Of a stretch of 56,447 nt of DNA, positions 20,786-30,753 are shown one piece after another. The notes below the pieces were generated by a model. The model saw only the letters and a list, made by a program, of their open reading frames with translations, was not told the origin of the DNA and searched no databases. Position 1 is the stretch's first letter. The number at the start of each line of letters is the position of its first letter. Location of the stretch: assembly GCA_937982115.1 (NCBI GenBank), contig CALJNE010000053.1, positions 1 through 56,447 on the forward strand. Direction: 5' to 3'. Source of the stretch: an uncultured Bacteroidales bacterium. Lineage in GTDB: Bacteria > Bacteroidota > Bacteroidia > Bacteroidales > ML635J-15. The position numbers and the translations under genes are program-made.

Positions 20786-21778
20786 TTATTCCTTATCCAA
20801 CTTATATTTCGAAATATCCATACCAAAATTCAAGTTCTTGACATCTAACAGATTTTCAAGTTCGGTGAGAGATTTACGCCCGAAGTTTCTGAATTTCAGT
20901 AAATCATTTTTATTATACTGAACCAAATCTCCTAATGTTTCGATTTCGGCAGCTTTTAAGCAATTCAAAGCTCTAACAGACAAATCTAAATCAACTAATT
21001 TTGTTTTTAACAGCTGACGCATTCTGAGAACTTCTTCATCGAATTCATCATTTTCTTGCTTATCGGATGTGTCGAGAGTAATCTTTTCATCCGAGAATAA
21101 CATGAAATGATAAATTAATATTTTAGCTGCTTCTTTCAATGCATCTTTAGGATGAATTGAGCCGTCAGTATCAATTTCAATTATTAGTCGTTCATAATCG
21201 GTTTTTTGTTCTACACGCATATTTTCAACGTAATATTTTACGTTTCTGATAGGTGTAAAAATAGAAGCAATAGGAATTACGCCTATTGTATCATCAAGGA
21301 GTTTATTTTCTTCTGCGGACACATAACCTCTTCCCTTAATGATACTCATTTCCATTTTAAGAGTAACACTCGGATTCATTCTACAGATTAAAAGATCCGG
21401 GTTCAGAATTTTAAAACCTGAAAGGAAACGACCTATATCACCGGCTCTGAATTCGTCCTGACCGGAGATAACAATGCTCACGTTTTCTTGATTTACGTCT
21501 TCGATTTGCTGTTTAAAACGAACTTGTTTTAATTGCAAAACAATTTCGGTAACATCTTCGATAACACCGGGTATTGTAGAAAACTCGTGATCAACGCCTT
21601 CGATTTTTATTGAGGAAATTGCAAATCCTTCCAAAGAAGAAAGCAAAATACGTCTCAAGGCATTGCCGACAGTTATTCCGTATCCGGGTTCTAATGGGCG
21701 AAATTCAAATTTTCCATGAAAATCATTCGCCTCAAGCATTATTACCTTATCAGGTTTTTGAAATGCTAATATTGCCAT
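20786..21778 (-). CDS. rpoA: RNA polymerase alpha subunit
   Basis: 330 residues. The N-terminal domain (to about 235) holds the dimerisation and assembly motifs ([38 protein letters not shown]). The C-terminal domain (about 260-325) has the helix-hairpin-helix DNA/regulator-binding segment ([35 protein letters not shown]). It sits between rpsD (11-base gap) and rplQ (14-base gap) as in the alpha operon of most bacteria. Confidence 0.98.
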   Translation of the reverse strand: MAILAFQKPDKVIMLEANDFHGKFEFRPLEPGYGITVGNALRRILLSSLEGFAISSIKIEGVDHEFSTIPGVIEDVTEIVLQLKQVRFKQQIEDVNQENVSIVISGQDEFRAGDIGRFLSGFKILNPDLLICRMNPSVTLKMEMSIIKGRGYVSAEENKLLDDTIGVIPIASIFTPIRNVKYYVENMRVEQKTDYERLIIEIDTDGSIHPKDALKEAAKILIYHFMLFSDEKITLDTSDKQENDEFDEEVLRMRQLLKTKLVDLDLSVRALNCLKAAEIETLGDLVQYNKNDLLKFRNFGRKSLTELENLLDVKNLNFGMDISKYKLDKE

Positions 21779-21789
21779 TTAATTAATTT

Positions 21790-22398
21790 TTATTTTGAAT
21801 ACAATTCAACTATTAACTGCTCTTTAATATTTTCTGGGATATCTTCTCTTTCAGGAATTGACATAAATTTTCCTGCGAAAGCGTTATCATCCCATTCTAA
21901 CCATGGATACTTTGAATGATTGTATCCACTCAAAGAATTAGTAATTACTTCGAGAGATTTGGATTTTTCTCTTACTGAAACGATATCTCCTGGTTGTAAC
22001 AATAGAGAAGGAATGTTACATTTTTTACCATTAACCAGTATATGATTATGCGATACTAGTTGACGAGCAGCTGCTCTTGTGGGAGCTATGCCCATGCGAA
22101 AAACAACATTATCTAAGCGAGATTCCAAAAGCTGTAAAAATACAACACCGGTAATACCTTTTTTTCTTGTAGCTTTCTCGAAAAGATTTTTAAACTGTCT
22201 TTCAAGTAAACCGTAAGTATATTTTACTTTTTGCTTTTCGCGTAATTGAACTCCATATTCAGAAGTTTTTCTTCTCTTTTTATTTAAACCATGCATTCCG
22301 GGAGGATAATTCTTTTTTTCGAGTACTTTATCCGGTCCGAAAATTGGTTCTCCAAATTTTCTTGCAATCTTTGATTGTGGTCCTCTATATCTTGCCAT
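21790..22398 (-). CDS. rpsD: Ribosomal protein uS4
   Basis: 202 residues. The N-terminal [19 protein letters not shown] has no zinc-binding Cys set. The S4 RNA-binding domain is at about 94-155 ([36 protein letters not shown]). It is a primary 16S rRNA binder and, in E. coli, represses its own operon; the 32-base gap before it offers little room for such a site. It lies between rpsK and rpoA. Confidence 0.98.
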   Translation of the reverse strand: MARYRGPQSKIARKFGEPIFGPDKVLEKKNYPPGMHGLNKKRRKTSEYGVQLREKQKVKYTYGLLERQFKNLFEKATRKKGITGVVFLQLLESRLDNVVFRMGIAPTRAAARQLVSHNHILVNGKKCNIPSLLLQPGDIVSVREKSKSLEVITNSLSGYNHSKYPWLEWDDNAFAGKFMSIPEREDIPENIKEQLIVELYSK

Positions 22399-22430
22399 TT
22401 TACAAACTTTTAAACGGTTCTAAATTACTT

Positions 22431-22820
22431 TTACACTCTTCTACGTTTCGGCGGTCTGCATCCATTATGTGGTAATGGAGTAACATCAATAATTTCGGTA
22501 ATTTCAATACCTAAGTTATTGATAGTACGAATTGCAGATTCACGACCTGCACCGGGTCCTTTAACAAAAACTTTGGCTTTTCTCATACCTAAATCATAAG
22601 CCACTTTTCCACAATCTTCTGCAGCCATTTGACCAGCATAAGGAGTATTTTTCTTTGACCCTTTGAACCCTAATTTTCCGGATGAAGACCAGGAAATCAC
22701 TTGTCCATCGTTATTAGTAATACTTACAATGATATTATTGAAAGATGTATGGATGTGAACCTGTCCGGTAGGTTCTACTTTTACTACACGTTTTTTCGTT
22801 ACTTTTGTCTTCTTAGCCAT
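22431..22820 (-). CDS. rpsK: Ribosomal protein uS11
   Basis: 129 residues with a basic N-terminal extension ([19 protein letters not shown]), the central [19 protein letters not shown] and [19 protein letters not shown], and the conserved C-terminal [17 protein letters not shown]. It forms part of the 30S platform near the mRNA exit. It is 9 bases from rpsM. Confidence 0.97.
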   Translation of the reverse strand: MAKKTKVTKKRVVKVEPTGQVHIHTSFNNIIVSITNNDGQVISWSSSGKLGFKGSKKNTPYAGQMAAEDCGKVAYDLGMRKAKVFVKGPGAGRESAIRTINNLGIEITEIIDVTPLPHNGCRPPKRRRV

Positions 22821-22829
22821 AACTATTTA

Positions 22830-23195
22830 TTATTTCTTTTTGTTGGCAATAGTTTTTTTCTTACCTCTACGAGTTCTCGCATTATTCTTAGTTTTTTGTC
22901 CTCTTAAGGGCAAACCAAGACGATGACGTATTCCGCGATAACATCCTATATCTTGTAAACGTTTAATGTTTAACTGAATTTCAGAACGCAATTCTCCTTC
23001 AAGTCTGTATTTTCCAACTTCTTGACGGATAGCTGCAATCTGATCGTCTGTCCAATCTTTTGCTTTAATGTCGCGGTCAACGCCGGCATTTTTTAAAATT
23101 TCATTTGCCCTGCTACGACCAATACCGTAGATGTAGGTTAACGCAATTTCACCACGCTTGTTGTTAGGGATATCTACACCCGCTATTCTTGCCAT
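22830..23195 (-). CDS. rpsM: Ribosomal protein uS13
   Basis: 121 residues: [19 protein letters not shown], the helix-turn region [20 protein letters not shown], and the basic C-terminus [20 protein letters not shown] that reaches the P-site tRNA. It is a head protein of the 30S that contacts the 50S. It follows rpmJ after 38 bases, the largest gap inside the operon. Confidence 0.97.
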   Translation of the reverse strand: MARIAGVDIPNNKRGEIALTYIYGIGRSRANEILKNAGVDRDIKAKDWTDDQIAAIRQEVGKYRLEGELRSEIQLNIKRLQDIGCYRGIRHRLGLPLRGQKTKNNARTRRGKKKTIANKKK

Positions 23196-23233
23196 ATTCT
23201 CTTATTAGTTTTTAATTACACAATTCGTTACTA

Positions 23234-23350
23234 TTAACCCTGACGTTGTTTGAATTTAGGGTTCTTTTTATTTATCACATAAATCCTTCCTTTTCTTCTG
23301 ACGATGATACAATCGTCGCTGCGTTTTTTTACTGATGCTCTAACTTTCAT
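23234..23350 (-). CDS. rpmJ: Ribosomal protein bL36, zinc-free form
   Basis: A 38-residue frame from the ATG at 23350 ([20 protein letters not shown] ... [11 protein letters not shown]). In the zinc-binding form, ligands are Cys11, Cys14, Cys27 and His33. Here these positions read Ser11, Cys14, Asn27 and Phe33, so zinc cannot be bound in the usual way (C-minus paralogue type). It lies between infA (16 bases) and rpsM (38 bases), the normal spc-operon position. Confidence 0.95.
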   Translation of the reverse strand: MKVRASVKKRSDDCIIVRRKGRIYVINKKNPKFKQRQG

Positions 23351-23366
23351 TTTTTATATTTTTTAA

Positions 23367-23585
23367 TCATTTATACCTGTATATTATTCTTCCTTTTGTC
23401 AGATCATAGGGTGACATTTCTAAACGAACTTTATCGCCCGGCAATATTCTAATATAGTGCATACGCATTTTACCCGAAATATGAGCTGTAATTACATGCC
23501 CGTTTTCGAGTTCTACTCTGAACATTGCGTTTGATAACGCTTCCAATATAGTACCATCTATTTCTATAGAAGGTTGTTTCGCCAT
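23367..23585 (-). CDS. infA: Translation initiation factor IF-1
   Basis: 72 residues forming one S1/OB-fold domain ([55 protein letters not shown]). IF-1 binds the 30S A site during initiation. It lies 3 bases after map and 16 before rpmJ. Confidence 0.97.
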   Translation of the reverse strand: MAKQPSIEIDGTILEALSNAMFRVELENGHVITAHISGKMRMHYIRILPGDKVRLEMSPYDLTKGRIIYRYK

Positions 23586-23588
23586 AAT

Positions 23589-24368
23589 TTATTTTTGTTT
23601 GTTTAATACTTCTTCTATAATACTAAAATCCGACAAAATTTCTGCCTTTTCATTTCGTACTACAATTGTATGTTCGAAATGTGCCGAAGGCTTTCTGTCA
23701 AAAGTTCTTATTGTCCAACCATCTTTCTCCTGATAAATTTCTTTTCGGCCTAGATTTATCATTGGTTCAATGGCAATTGTCATTCTCTCTTTTAGTTTTA
23801 CGCCCTTACCCGGTTTACCATAATTCGGAACTTCAGGTTCTTCATGTAATCTACGACCTATGCCGTGACCTACTAATTCTTTTACAACGGAATATCCATG
23901 AGACTCTGCATGCTTTTGAACAGCCGCTCCTATATCACCTGTTGTTTTTCCGGTTACTGCCTGCTCTATTCCCTTGTAAAGACATTCTTTCGTTACTTTG
24001 AGCAAAGCTTTTATTTCCGGTTTAACTTCCCCAACTTCAAAAGTATAGCATGAGTCACCGTTAAATCCGTTAAGAATCACTCCGCAATCAATAGAAACGA
24101 TATCACCGTTTCGTAATTGATAGTTTGAAGGTATTCCATGAACAACAACATCATTTACCGATACACACAAAGTATTTGGATATGAATTGTAGTTTAAAAA
24201 TCCCGGAATTCCTCCATTATCACGGATAAATTCTTCGGCTAATTTATCCAGAAAAAGAGTGGTTACCCCTTCGCGAATTTCTGAAGCAAGGATTGCATGT
24301 GTCCTCGACACCAATAAGCAACTTTGCCTCATCAATTCAATCTCTTCCTCTGTCTTAACAAAAATCAT
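23589..24368 (-). CDS. map: Methionine aminopeptidase type I
   Basis: The start is the ATG at 24368 (MIFVKTEEEIELMRQS); a TTG one codon upstream is not needed. The 259-residue enzyme removes the N-terminal Met of new proteins. The dimetal ligands are visible: Asp94 (SIDCG), Asp105 (NGDSCYTF), His168 (GHGIGRRLHEEP), Glu201 (IAIEPMI) and Glu232 (FEHTIVV), with His77 (VVVHGIP) as the substrate-side His. Its place between secY and infA is standard for the spc operon. Confidence 0.97.
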   Translation of the reverse strand: MIFVKTEEEIELMRQSCLLVSRTHAILASEIREGVTTLFLDKLAEEFIRDNGGIPGFLNYNSYPNTLCVSVNDVVVHGIPSNYQLRNGDIVSIDCGVILNGFNGDSCYTFEVGEVKPEIKALLKVTKECLYKGIEQAVTGKTTGDIGAAVQKHAESHGYSVVKELVGHGIGRRLHEEPEVPNYGKPGKGVKLKERMTIAIEPMINLGRKEIYQEKDGWTIRTFDRKPSAHFEHTIVVRNEKAEILSDFSIIEEVLNKQK

Positions 24369-24397
24369 CAAAGAACTTTAAAACTATTAATTATTAA

Positions 24398-25732
24398 TTA
24401 AATTGCAGAGAATGATCCTCTACCTTTAATTCTTCCACTTTTTGTTAATCCGTCGTAATGACGCATCAACAAATGACTCTCGATTTGCTGTAGTGTATCG
24501 AGAACAACACCAACAAGAATCAACAACGAAGTTCCACCAAAGAACTGAGCAAATTTCGGATTAACCCCGGCTAGGGTAGCCATTGCAGGTAGAATCGCAA
24601 TAATAGCTAAGAAGATAGAACCCGGAAGAGTAATTCTTGACATAATTGTGTCTAAAAACTCAATAGTCTTTTTTCCAGGTTTTACTCCGGGAATGAATCC
24701 GCCGTTTTTCTTCATATCTTCAGCCATTTGCTGTGGATTGATGGTTACTGCAGTATAGAAATAAGTAAATATTATAATCAAAAATGCGAAAGTAAAGTTA
24801 TACCAAAAACCGGTATAATTTGCAAAGGCTGCAGCAAATTTACCCATACCTTCTCCACCAAAACCGGCGAGCATCATAGGAACAAACATTAAAGCCTGTG
24901 CAAAGATTATAGGCATAACACCTGCAGCATTAACTTTTAGTGGTATGTATTGTCTTACGCCTCCGTATTGTTTATTTCCAACAACTCTTTTAGCATATTG
25001 AACAGGTATTCGGCGAACAGCTTGAACTAAGGCGATGGAGAACATAAAAACAACAAAAAGCATGATTATTTCTAAAACAAATATTATCAGACCTCCGCCA
25101 ATTTCTTCAAATCTTAATACTAATTCACCAAAGAAAGCATAAGGCAATCTTGCAATGATACCAATCATAATTATTAATGAAATACCATTGCCAATACCAC
25201 GGTCAGTAATTTTTTCTCCCAACCACATTACAAACATTGTACCTGCAGTAAGAATCAATACACTGCTGATAGTGAAGAATGTTCCTGATGTAACAAATGC
25301 TTCGGGTGGCAAGGTTGCATGAAGATTTGCGATATAAGTTGGAGCTTGAAGAATCAAAATACCTACAGTCAAATATCTGGTAATTTGATTAATTTTTTTA
25401 CGTCCGCTTTCTCCTTCACGCTGTAATCTCTGGAAATAAGGAACAGCAATACCCAAAAGCTGAACAACGATACTTGCAGAGATATAAGGCATTATACCCA
25501 AAGCAAAAATTGAGGCATTCGAGAAAGCTCCACCGGAAAACATATCCAATAAACTTAGAACTCCATCGGCGGTCTGTTTATCTAAAGCTGCCAATTGGTT
25601 TGGATCAATTCCTGGCAGAACTATATGTGCTCCCAATCTGTAAATAACAATGTAACCGAGGGTTAAAAGAATTCTGATACGTAGATCCTCGATTTTGAAA
25701 ATATTCGATATTGTTTCAATAAATCGTCTCAT
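24398..25732 (-). CDS. secY: Protein translocase subunit SecY
   Basis: 444 residues with about ten membrane helices, the channel of the Sec translocon for inner-membrane insertion and export, including the lipoproteins and T9SS cargo encoded nearby. Typical features are IRILLTLGYIVIYRLGAHI in helix 1, a plug-region stretch with LLDMFSGGAFSNASIFALGI, and cytoplasmic loops with RRIPVQYAKRVVGNKQYGG and KKNGGFIPGVKPGKKT. The ATG shares its A with the rplO stop codon (TAATG), so the two are translationally coupled. Confidence 0.98.
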   Translation of the reverse strand: MRRFIETISNIFKIEDLRIRILLTLGYIVIYRLGAHIVLPGIDPNQLAALDKQTADGVLSLLDMFSGGAFSNASIFALGIMPYISASIVVQLLGIAVPYFQRLQREGESGRKKINQITRYLTVGILILQAPTYIANLHATLPPEAFVTSGTFFTISSVLILTAGTMFVMWLGEKITDRGIGNGISLIIMIGIIARLPYAFFGELVLRFEEIGGGLIIFVLEIIMLFVVFMFSIALVQAVRRIPVQYAKRVVGNKQYGGVRQYIPLKVNAAGVMPIIFAQALMFVPMMLAGFGGEGMGKFAAAFANYTGFWYNFTFAFLIIIFTYFYTAVTINPQQMAEDMKKNGGFIPGVKPGKKTIEFLDTIMSRITLPGSIFLAIIAILPAMATLAGVNPKFAQFFGGTSLLILVGVVLDTLQQIESHLLMRHYDGLTKSGRIKGRGSFSAI

Positions 25733-26181
25733 TATTTGATTTTTTCGATATTACCACCTACTGCTTGAATTTTTTCTACAGCTGTTTTTGAAAAAGCATG
25801 AGCTTTAACCGATAATTTTGCTGTTAATTCGCCGTTGCCCAGAATTTTAACCAAATCTTTACTAGCAACTAATCCATTAGTTACAAGAGTTTCGATATCA
25901 ATAGTATCGAGACCTTTATTTTCAGCTAAGCTCTGTAATGTAGAAACATTAATACCTTTGTATTCAACTCTGAATTTATTGTTGAATCCAAATTTTGGAG
26001 ATGTTCTCTGCAGCGGCATTTGTCCACCTTCAAATCCAATTTTATTTTTGTAACCGGATCTTGATTTCGCACCTTTATGACCTCTTGTAGAAGTACCACC
26101 TTTACCCGATCCTTGACCACGTCCGATTCTTTTGCGGCTTTTCACAGATCCTTCTGCTGGTTTTAAAGAACTTAAATTCAT
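25732..26181 (-). CDS. rplO: Ribosomal protein uL15
   Basis: 149 residues: the Gly/Arg/Lys-rich N-terminus ([40 protein letters not shown]) threads through 23S rRNA, followed by a globular C-terminal half ([20 protein letters not shown]). It overlaps secY by one base and follows rpmD after 22 bases. Confidence 0.97.
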   Translation of the reverse strand: MNLSSLKPAEGSVKSRKRIGRGQGSGKGGTSTRGHKGAKSRSGYKNKIGFEGGQMPLQRTSPKFGFNNKFRVEYKGINVSTLQSLAENKGLDTIDIETLVTNGLVASKDLVKILGNGELTAKLSVKAHAFSKTAVEKIQAVGGNIEKIK

Positions 26182-26203
26182 AATTTCTAAATATTTTTAA
26201 TTA

Positions 26204-26383
26204 TTAAATTTCTTCAACTTTCACCAAGTGACGCACTTTAGCCACCATTCCGAGAATTTCAGGGCTTGCTTCGTGTTCAACAGGATTATGCATTTTTCTG
26301 ATTCCTAAAGCTTCCAAAGTGCGTTTTTGTCTTTGGTTGGAACCAATTTTGCTTTTTATCTGAGTTATTCTTATTCTTGCCAT
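26204..26383 (-). CDS. rpmD: Ribosomal protein uL30
   Basis: A 59-residue frame from the ATG at 26383 (MARIRITQIKSKIGSNQRQK, LEALGIRKMHNPVEHEASPE, GMVAKVRHLVKVEEI). The Arg-Lys-rich loop and the GMVAKVRHLV end are diagnostic. It is a peripheral 50S protein lying between rpsE (11 bases) and rplO (22 bases). Confidence 0.95.
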   Translation of the reverse strand: MARIRITQIKSKIGSNQRQKRTLEALGIRKMHNPVEHEASPEILGMVAKVRHLVKVEEI

Positions 26384-26394
26384 AATATCCTAAA

Positions 26395-26907
26395 TTATCC
26401 GTTAAAAACTTTATCTAATGATACTTGACGCTGATAAGCGACAGTATAGGCATCTCTTAATTCTGTGAGAGCTTTTACGGTAGCTTTCACGAGATTATGA
26501 GGATTTGATGAGCCTTTAGATTTTGCAAGAATGTCGGTAATGCCGGCACTTTCAAGTACTGCACGCATAGCACCACCTGCGATAACTCCTGTACCATGAG
26601 CTGCAGGTTTGATCCATACTTTAGCACCACCATATTTTGCAGTTTGTTCGTGAGGAATAGTTCCTTTAATAACCGGAACTTTAACAAGATTTTTCTTAGC
26701 ATCCTCAACCCCTTTACTAATTGCAGCAGTAACTTCGCTTGCTTTACCAAGGCCAAAACCTACAATGCCGTTTTCGTTACCTACAACAACAATTGCAGCG
26801 AAACTAAAAGTACGACCCCCTTTAGTAACTTTGGTTACTCTCTGGATGCTTACTAAACGATCTTTTAATTCAAGGTCGCTGGTTCTTATTTTACGTATAT
26901 CGCTCAT
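26395..26907 (-). CDS. rpsE: Ribosomal protein uS5
   Basis: The start is the ATG at 26907 ([20 protein letters not shown]); a GTG two codons upstream is possible but less likely. The 170-residue protein has the double-stranded RNA-binding N-domain ([20 protein letters not shown]) and the C-domain ([20 protein letters not shown]). It helps decoding accuracy and mRNA unwinding in the 30S. It is 13 bases from rplR. Confidence 0.97.
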   Translation of the reverse strand: MSDIRKIRTSDLELKDRLVSIQRVTKVTKGGRTFSFAAIVVVGNENGIVGFGLGKASEVTAAISKGVEDAKKNLVKVPVIKGTIPHEQTAKYGGAKVWIKPAAHGTGVIAGGAMRAVLESAGITDILAKSKGSSNPHNLVKATVKALTELRDAYTVAYQRQVSLDKVFNG

Positions 26908-26920
26908 ATTCACAAATTTT

Positions 26921-27277
26921 TTATAATATTAAACCACCTTCTCTGGCGCCATCAGCCAAAGATTTTACCTTACCATGATACAGGTATCCGTTTCTGTCGA
27001 AAACTACTTTTGTAATTCCGGCTTGGAGAGCACGCTGTGCAATAAGTTTTCCAACCATAGCGGCCTTTTGTGATTTAGTTCCTTGTGCTTCAGAAATTTC
27101 TTTTATTCTTGAGCTGGCAGAAACTAATGTTTGACCACAGGTATCGTCAATTATCTGTACACTTATGTAACGATTACTTCTATACACAGTCATTCGAGGT
27201 CTTTCGGTAGTACCAAAGACTTTTTTACGAATCCTATGTTTTATTTTTATTCTTCTTTCAATTTTAGACAGAGCCAT
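26921..27277 (-). CDS. rplR: Ribosomal protein uL18
   Basis: 118 residues: the basic N-terminus [39 protein letters not shown], and the C-terminal [20 protein letters not shown]. It binds 5S rRNA together with uL5. Gap of 18 bases from rplF. Confidence 0.97.
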   Translation of the reverse strand: MALSKIERRIKIKHRIRKKVFGTTERPRMTVYRSNRYISVQIIDDTCGQTLVSASSRIKEISEAQGTKSQKAAMVGKLIAQRALQAGITKVVFDRNGYLYHGKVKSLADGAREGGLIL

Positions 27278-27295
27278 TTCTTTATAATTTAAATA

Positions 27296-27850
27296 TTACA
27301 CTTTTGCCGATTTTCCGGCTTTTCTACGTAACTCTTCACCTACAAACTTAATACCTTTGCCTTTGTATGGTTCAGGTTTGCGGAATGATCTTATTTTAGC
27401 AGCAACAAGACCAAGCAATTGTTTGTCAATACAACTCATAATCAAAGTTGTATTACCTTTTTTCTCACTTTTAACTTCTGCTTTAATTTCTTTTGGAAGT
27501 TCAAACATGATTACGTGAGAATACCCGAGAGACATTTCAAGAATTTGCCCGTTTAATTCGGCTTTATATCCAACGCCAACAAATTCTTGTTCAGTTTTAA
27601 AGCCTTCGGATACACCTTTAACCATATTAAATATTAAAGCGCGATACAATCCATGTTTTGAACGCATTTCTTTTTCATCGTTCGGTCTGCTGACGTGAAT
27701 TTGTCCGTCTTCAATTTTAACGCTAATTGCAGGATCTACAGCCTGTCTGAGTTCTCCTAACGGTCCTTTTACTGTAACCACATTTTCGGGTGATATTTCA
27801 ACCGAAACTTTAGCCGGTATTGATATGGGTAATTTACCTATTCGAGACAT
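27296..27850 (-). CDS. rplF: Ribosomal protein uL6
   Basis: 184 residues with two tandem alpha/beta domains: MSRIGKLPISIPAKVSVEIS and VTVKGPLGELRQAV in the first, and the signature KPEPYKGKGIKFVGEELRRK near the end of the second. It sits at the base of the stalk in the 50S. Gap of 12 bases from rpsH. Confidence 0.97.
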   Translation of the reverse strand: MSRIGKLPISIPAKVSVEISPENVVTVKGPLGELRQAVDPAISVKIEDGQIHVSRPNDEKEMRSKHGLYRALIFNMVKGVSEGFKTEQEFVGVGYKAELNGQILEMSLGYSHVIMFELPKEIKAEVKSEKKGNTTLIMSCIDKQLLGLVAAKIRSFRKPEPYKGKGIKFVGEELRRKAGKSAKV

Positions 27851-27862
27851 TTTCTTAATTTT

Positions 27863-28258
27863 TTAATATACATAACATAAAACTTCACCACCGACTTTCT
27901 CTTGACGAGCTTCTTTGTCGGTCATAATACCCTTATTGGTTGAAAGTATTGCAATACCCAAGCCGTTCAATACTCTTGGTAAAGAATCTGCAGATACATA
28001 CTTTCTTAAACCGGGTTTACTAACTCTCTCAATTTTTTTAATTGCCGGGGCTTTGGTTACAGGATGATATTTAAGAGCTATCTTAATATTTCCCTGATAA
28101 CCGATATCCTCGAACTTGTAGTTTAAAATATATCCCTTATCATAAAGCACCTTTGTAATTTCGCGTTTAATATTAGATGCCGGGATATCAACCACTCTGT
28201 GACCAGCCATAATTGCATTGCGAATTCTGGTCAAATAATCTGCTATAGGATCAGTCAT
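27863..28258 (-). CDS. rpsH: Ribosomal protein uS8
   Basis: 131 residues: [20 protein letters not shown], and the C-terminal RNA-binding signature with [20 protein letters not shown] and GGEVLCYVY. It is a primary 16S binder and, in E. coli, represses spc translation at the rplX-rplE region. A comparable site is not evident here because rplX and rplE overlap. Gap of 20 bases from rpsN. Confidence 0.97.
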   Translation of the reverse strand: MTDPIADYLTRIRNAIMAGHRVVDIPASNIKREITKVLYDKGYILNYKFEDIGYQGNIKIALKYHPVTKAPAIKKIERVSKPGLRKYVSADSLPRVLNGLGIAILSTNKGIMTDKEARQEKVGGEVLCYVY

Positions 28259-28278
28259 TATTCAAGAATTTTAAATTA

Positions 28279-28548
28279 TTACCAACTTGCTTTTTTAACA
28301 CCCGGGATTAACCCTTGTGATGCCATCTCACGAAAAACTATACGGCTTATACCAAATTGCCTGATGAAACCTCTTGGTCTTCCGGTTTGACTGCAACGAT
28401 TATGCAATCTTACTTTGGAAGAATTTTTTGGCAATGCATGTAAAGCTTCAAAATTTCCTTCTGCTTTATATTTTTCTCTTTTAGCCGCGTATTTTTCAAC
28501 TAATTTTTGTCTTTTTCTTTCGCGGGCCTTCATTGATTCTTTTGCCAT
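28279..28548 (-). CDS. rpsN: Ribosomal protein uS14, long Cys-less form
   Basis: 89 residues, the longer zinc-independent type: [60 protein letters not shown]. It lacks the paired CxxC knuckles of the short form and has one Cys only. It lies 1 base after rplE. Confidence 0.97.
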   Translation of the reverse strand: MAKESMKARERKRQKLVEKYAAKREKYKAEGNFEALHALPKNSSKVRLHNRCSQTGRPRGFIRQFGISRIVFREMASQGLIPGVKKASW

Positions 28549-28549
28549 A

Positions 28550-29113
28550 CTAATTCTTTTTTAAATTTTTAAATGGTATTCCGAAATATTTCAGAAGAGC
28601 ATAAGCTTCTTCATCTGTTTTGGCTGTAGTAACAAAAGTAATATCCATACCTAAAATTCTATTGATTTTATCAATATCTATTTCAGGGAAAATAATTTGT
28701 TCGGATATACCTAATGTATAATTACCTTTGCCGTCCATTTTGTATTTTACACCTTGGAAATCTCTGATACGTGGCAATGAAATGCAGATTAATCTTTCGA
28801 GAAATTCGTACATTCTATCGCGACGTAAAGTAACTCTTACCCCAATAGGCATTTTTCGACGAAGTTTAAAGTTTGAGATGTCCTTTTTTGAAAGAGTAGC
28901 AACAGCTTTTTGACCTGAAATTAAAGTCATTTCTTCGATAGCGACATCAATCAATTTCTTGTCGGAAATTGCCTGACCTAACCCCTGGTTTAATACGATT
29001 TTTTCGAGTCTGGGAACTTGCATAATGCTTTTGTATCCAAACTCTTTCATCATTTGGGGGATGATTTCTTCTTTGTACTTTGTTTTTAATACAGGAATAT
29101 ACTTAGTTTCCAT
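28550..29113 (-). CDS. rplE: Ribosomal protein uL5
   Basis: 187 residues: [20 protein letters not shown], the signature region [40 protein letters not shown] and the C-terminal [20 protein letters not shown]. It binds 5S rRNA and contacts P-site tRNA. It shares one base with rplX (overlapping stop and start). Confidence 0.98.
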   Translation of the reverse strand: METKYIPVLKTKYKEEIIPQMMKEFGYKSIMQVPRLEKIVLNQGLGQAISDKKLIDVAIEEMTLISGQKAVATLSKKDISNFKLRRKMPIGVRVTLRRDRMYEFLERLICISLPRIRDFQGVKYKMDGKGNYTLGISEQIIFPEIDIDKINRILGMDITFVTTAKTDEEAYALLKYFGIPFKNLKKN

Positions 29114-29436
29114 TACTTAATCTCCTCTCCTGATTTTTTTGAATAACGCACGAGCTTTCCTTCACTGTTTAACTTGCGACCGATACGAGTTGGTTTATCC
29201 GTTTTTGGATCAACAAGCATAAGATTTGAGATATGAACAGGAGCTTCTTTTTTAATAATTCCACCTTGAGGGTAAGCAGCATTAGGTTTTTGATGTTTTG
29301 CTACAAGATTAACCCCTTCGACTATTGCTCTTAAGTTCTCTCTGTCAACTTCGAGAACTCTACCCTTTTGGCCTTTAGATTCTCCCGATATCACGATAAC
29401 GTTATCACCTTTTTTTATGTGCAATTTTTTAGCCAT
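29113..29436 (-). CDS. rplX: Ribosomal protein uL24
   Basis: 107 residues with an N-terminal KOW motif ([20 protein letters not shown]) and the following [20 protein letters not shown] and IHISNLML-like segment ([20 protein letters not shown]). It is an assembly initiator of the 50S. It is coupled to rplE by a one-base overlap and lies 16 bases after rplN. Confidence 0.97.
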   Translation of the reverse strand: MAKKLHIKKGDNVIVISGESKGQKGRVLEVDRENLRAIVEGVNLVAKHQKPNAAYPQGGIIKKEAPVHISNLMLVDPKTDKPTRIGRKLNSEGKLVRYSKKSGEEIK

Positions 29437-29452
29437 TTTAATTAAATTTTAA

Positions 29453-29821
29453 TTATAACACTTCAGGTGCCAATGATACAATCTTCATATACTGTTTTTC
29501 ACGCAATTCTCTGGCAACCGGGCCGAAAATACGGGTGCCGCGTAATTCGCCCGCTGCGTTTAATAAAACGCAAGCATTGTCATCAAAACGTATATAAGAA
29601 CCATCAGGACGTCTCACCTCTTTTTTTGTTCTTACCACTACAGCTTTTGATACAGTACCTTTTTTTATGTCTCCACCTGGTAGAGCATTTTTTACTGTAA
29701 CAACAATTTTGTCTCCAACAGAAGCATATTTTCTTCCGGTACCCCCTAAAACGCGGATACACAGAACTTCTTTTGCTCCACTGTTATCAGCAACAATTAA
29801 TCTGGTTTCTTGTTGTATCAT
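29453..29821 (-). CDS. rplN: Ribosomal protein uL14
   Basis: 122 residues: [60 protein letters not shown] and ending in [20 protein letters not shown]. It sits at the subunit interface. Only 2 bases separate it from rpsQ. Confidence 0.98.
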   Translation of the reverse strand: MIQQETRLIVADNSGAKEVLCIRVLGGTGRKYASVGDKIVVTVKNALPGGDIKKGTVSKAVVVRTKKEVRRPDGSYIRFDDNACVLLNAAGELRGTRIFGPVARELREKQYMKIVSLAPEVL

Positions 29822-29823
29822 GA

Positions 29824-30081
29824 CTACTTAACTTTTTCGATTATACTAACTAATCTCCATCTCTTTCTTTTGCTCAAAGGACGAGTTTCCATTATTCGTA
29901 CGGTATCACCGATATCGCAGATATTATTTTCGTCGTGAGCAACAAATTTCTTTGTTTTATTAACAAACTTTCCGTATTTAGGGTGCATTTCTTTTCTTTT
30001 AACAGCTACTACGATGGATTTATCCATTCTGTTGCTAACAACAATCCCTATACGTTCTTTTCTTAAATTCCTTGTTTCCAT
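29824..30081 (-). CDS. rpsQ: Ribosomal protein uS17
   Basis: 85 residues with an OB fold: [40 protein letters not shown], and [20 protein letters not shown]. It is an early-binding 30S protein. Gap of 14 bases from rpmC. Confidence 0.97.
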   Translation of the reverse strand: METRNLRKERIGIVVSNRMDKSIVVAVKRKEMHPKYGKFVNKTKKFVAHDENNICDIGDTVRIMETRPLSKRKRWRLVSIIEKVK

Positions 30082-30095
30082 ATCGGGTTCTCAAA

Positions 30096-30296
30096 TTATT
30101 TAGACTCTTCAATTTCACGTCTTCTCAATTCAGTTTTTAGTCTGGCAATTAAGCGACGTAATTCTTTAATTCTCTGTGGATTTTCCAAAGGAGAAACAGC
30201 ATGATTAATCTTAAGTTTGTTAAGATTAAATTTTTCTGTTTCGATTCTTTCCAAAATTTCTTTGGTACTCAATCCCTGTATTTCTTTGTACTTCAT
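30096..30296 (-). CDS. rpmC: Ribosomal protein uL29
   Basis: 66 residues, a two-helix hairpin: MKYKEIQGLSTKEILERIET, LNKLKINHAVSPLENPQRIK, LRRLIARLKTELRRREIE. It lies at the polypeptide exit and helps dock trigger factor and SRP. Gap of 11 bases from rplP. Confidence 0.96.
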   Translation of the reverse strand: MKYKEIQGLSTKEILERIETEKFNLNKLKINHAVSPLENPQRIKELRRLIARLKTELRRREIEESK

Positions 30297-30307
30297 TTTA
30301 CCACAAT

Positions 30308-30736
30308 TTATTCGTTGTTATAATCATAATCATGTCTGACGACAAATTTTGTCTTAATAGGAAGCTTTTGAGCAGCAAGTCTTAAAGCTTCTTTTGCGAG
30401 ATCGAAAGGAACTCCGTCGGCTTCGAAAAGGATTAAACCCGGAGCTACTCTGGCAACAAATCCTTCCGGAGCACCTTTACCTTTACCCATACGCACTTCA
30501 GCAGGTTTTTTGGTTATTGGTTTATCCGGGAATATTCTGATCCAGATTTGTCCTCTACGTTGCATCTTTCTGGTAACAGCAATACGTGCAGCTTCTATTT
30601 GACGACCGGTAATCCAAGCTGTTTCTAGAGCTTTTATTCCAAAGCTACCGAAAGCCAGTTGAGTTCCTCGTTGGGCATTACCTTTAATTCTTCCCTTTTG
30701 CTGCCTTCTGTATTTTGTCTTTTTTGGTTGTAACAT
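30308..30736 (-). CDS. rplP: Ribosomal protein uL16
   Basis: 142 residues: [80 protein letters not shown]. It contacts the A-site tRNA elbow. The PEGF block, with the Arg residue that is hydroxylated in some bacteria (here ARVAPG), is intact. Gap of 17 bases from rpsC. Confidence 0.98.
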   Translation of the reverse strand: MLQPKKTKYRRQQKGRIKGNAQRGTQLAFGSFGIKALETAWITGRQIEAARIAVTRKMQRRGQIWIRIFPDKPITKKPAEVRMGKGKGAPEGFVARVAPGLILFEADGVPFDLAKEALRLAAQKLPIKTKFVVRHDYDYNNE

Positions 30737-30753
30737 GGCTGTAATTTTTCAAA

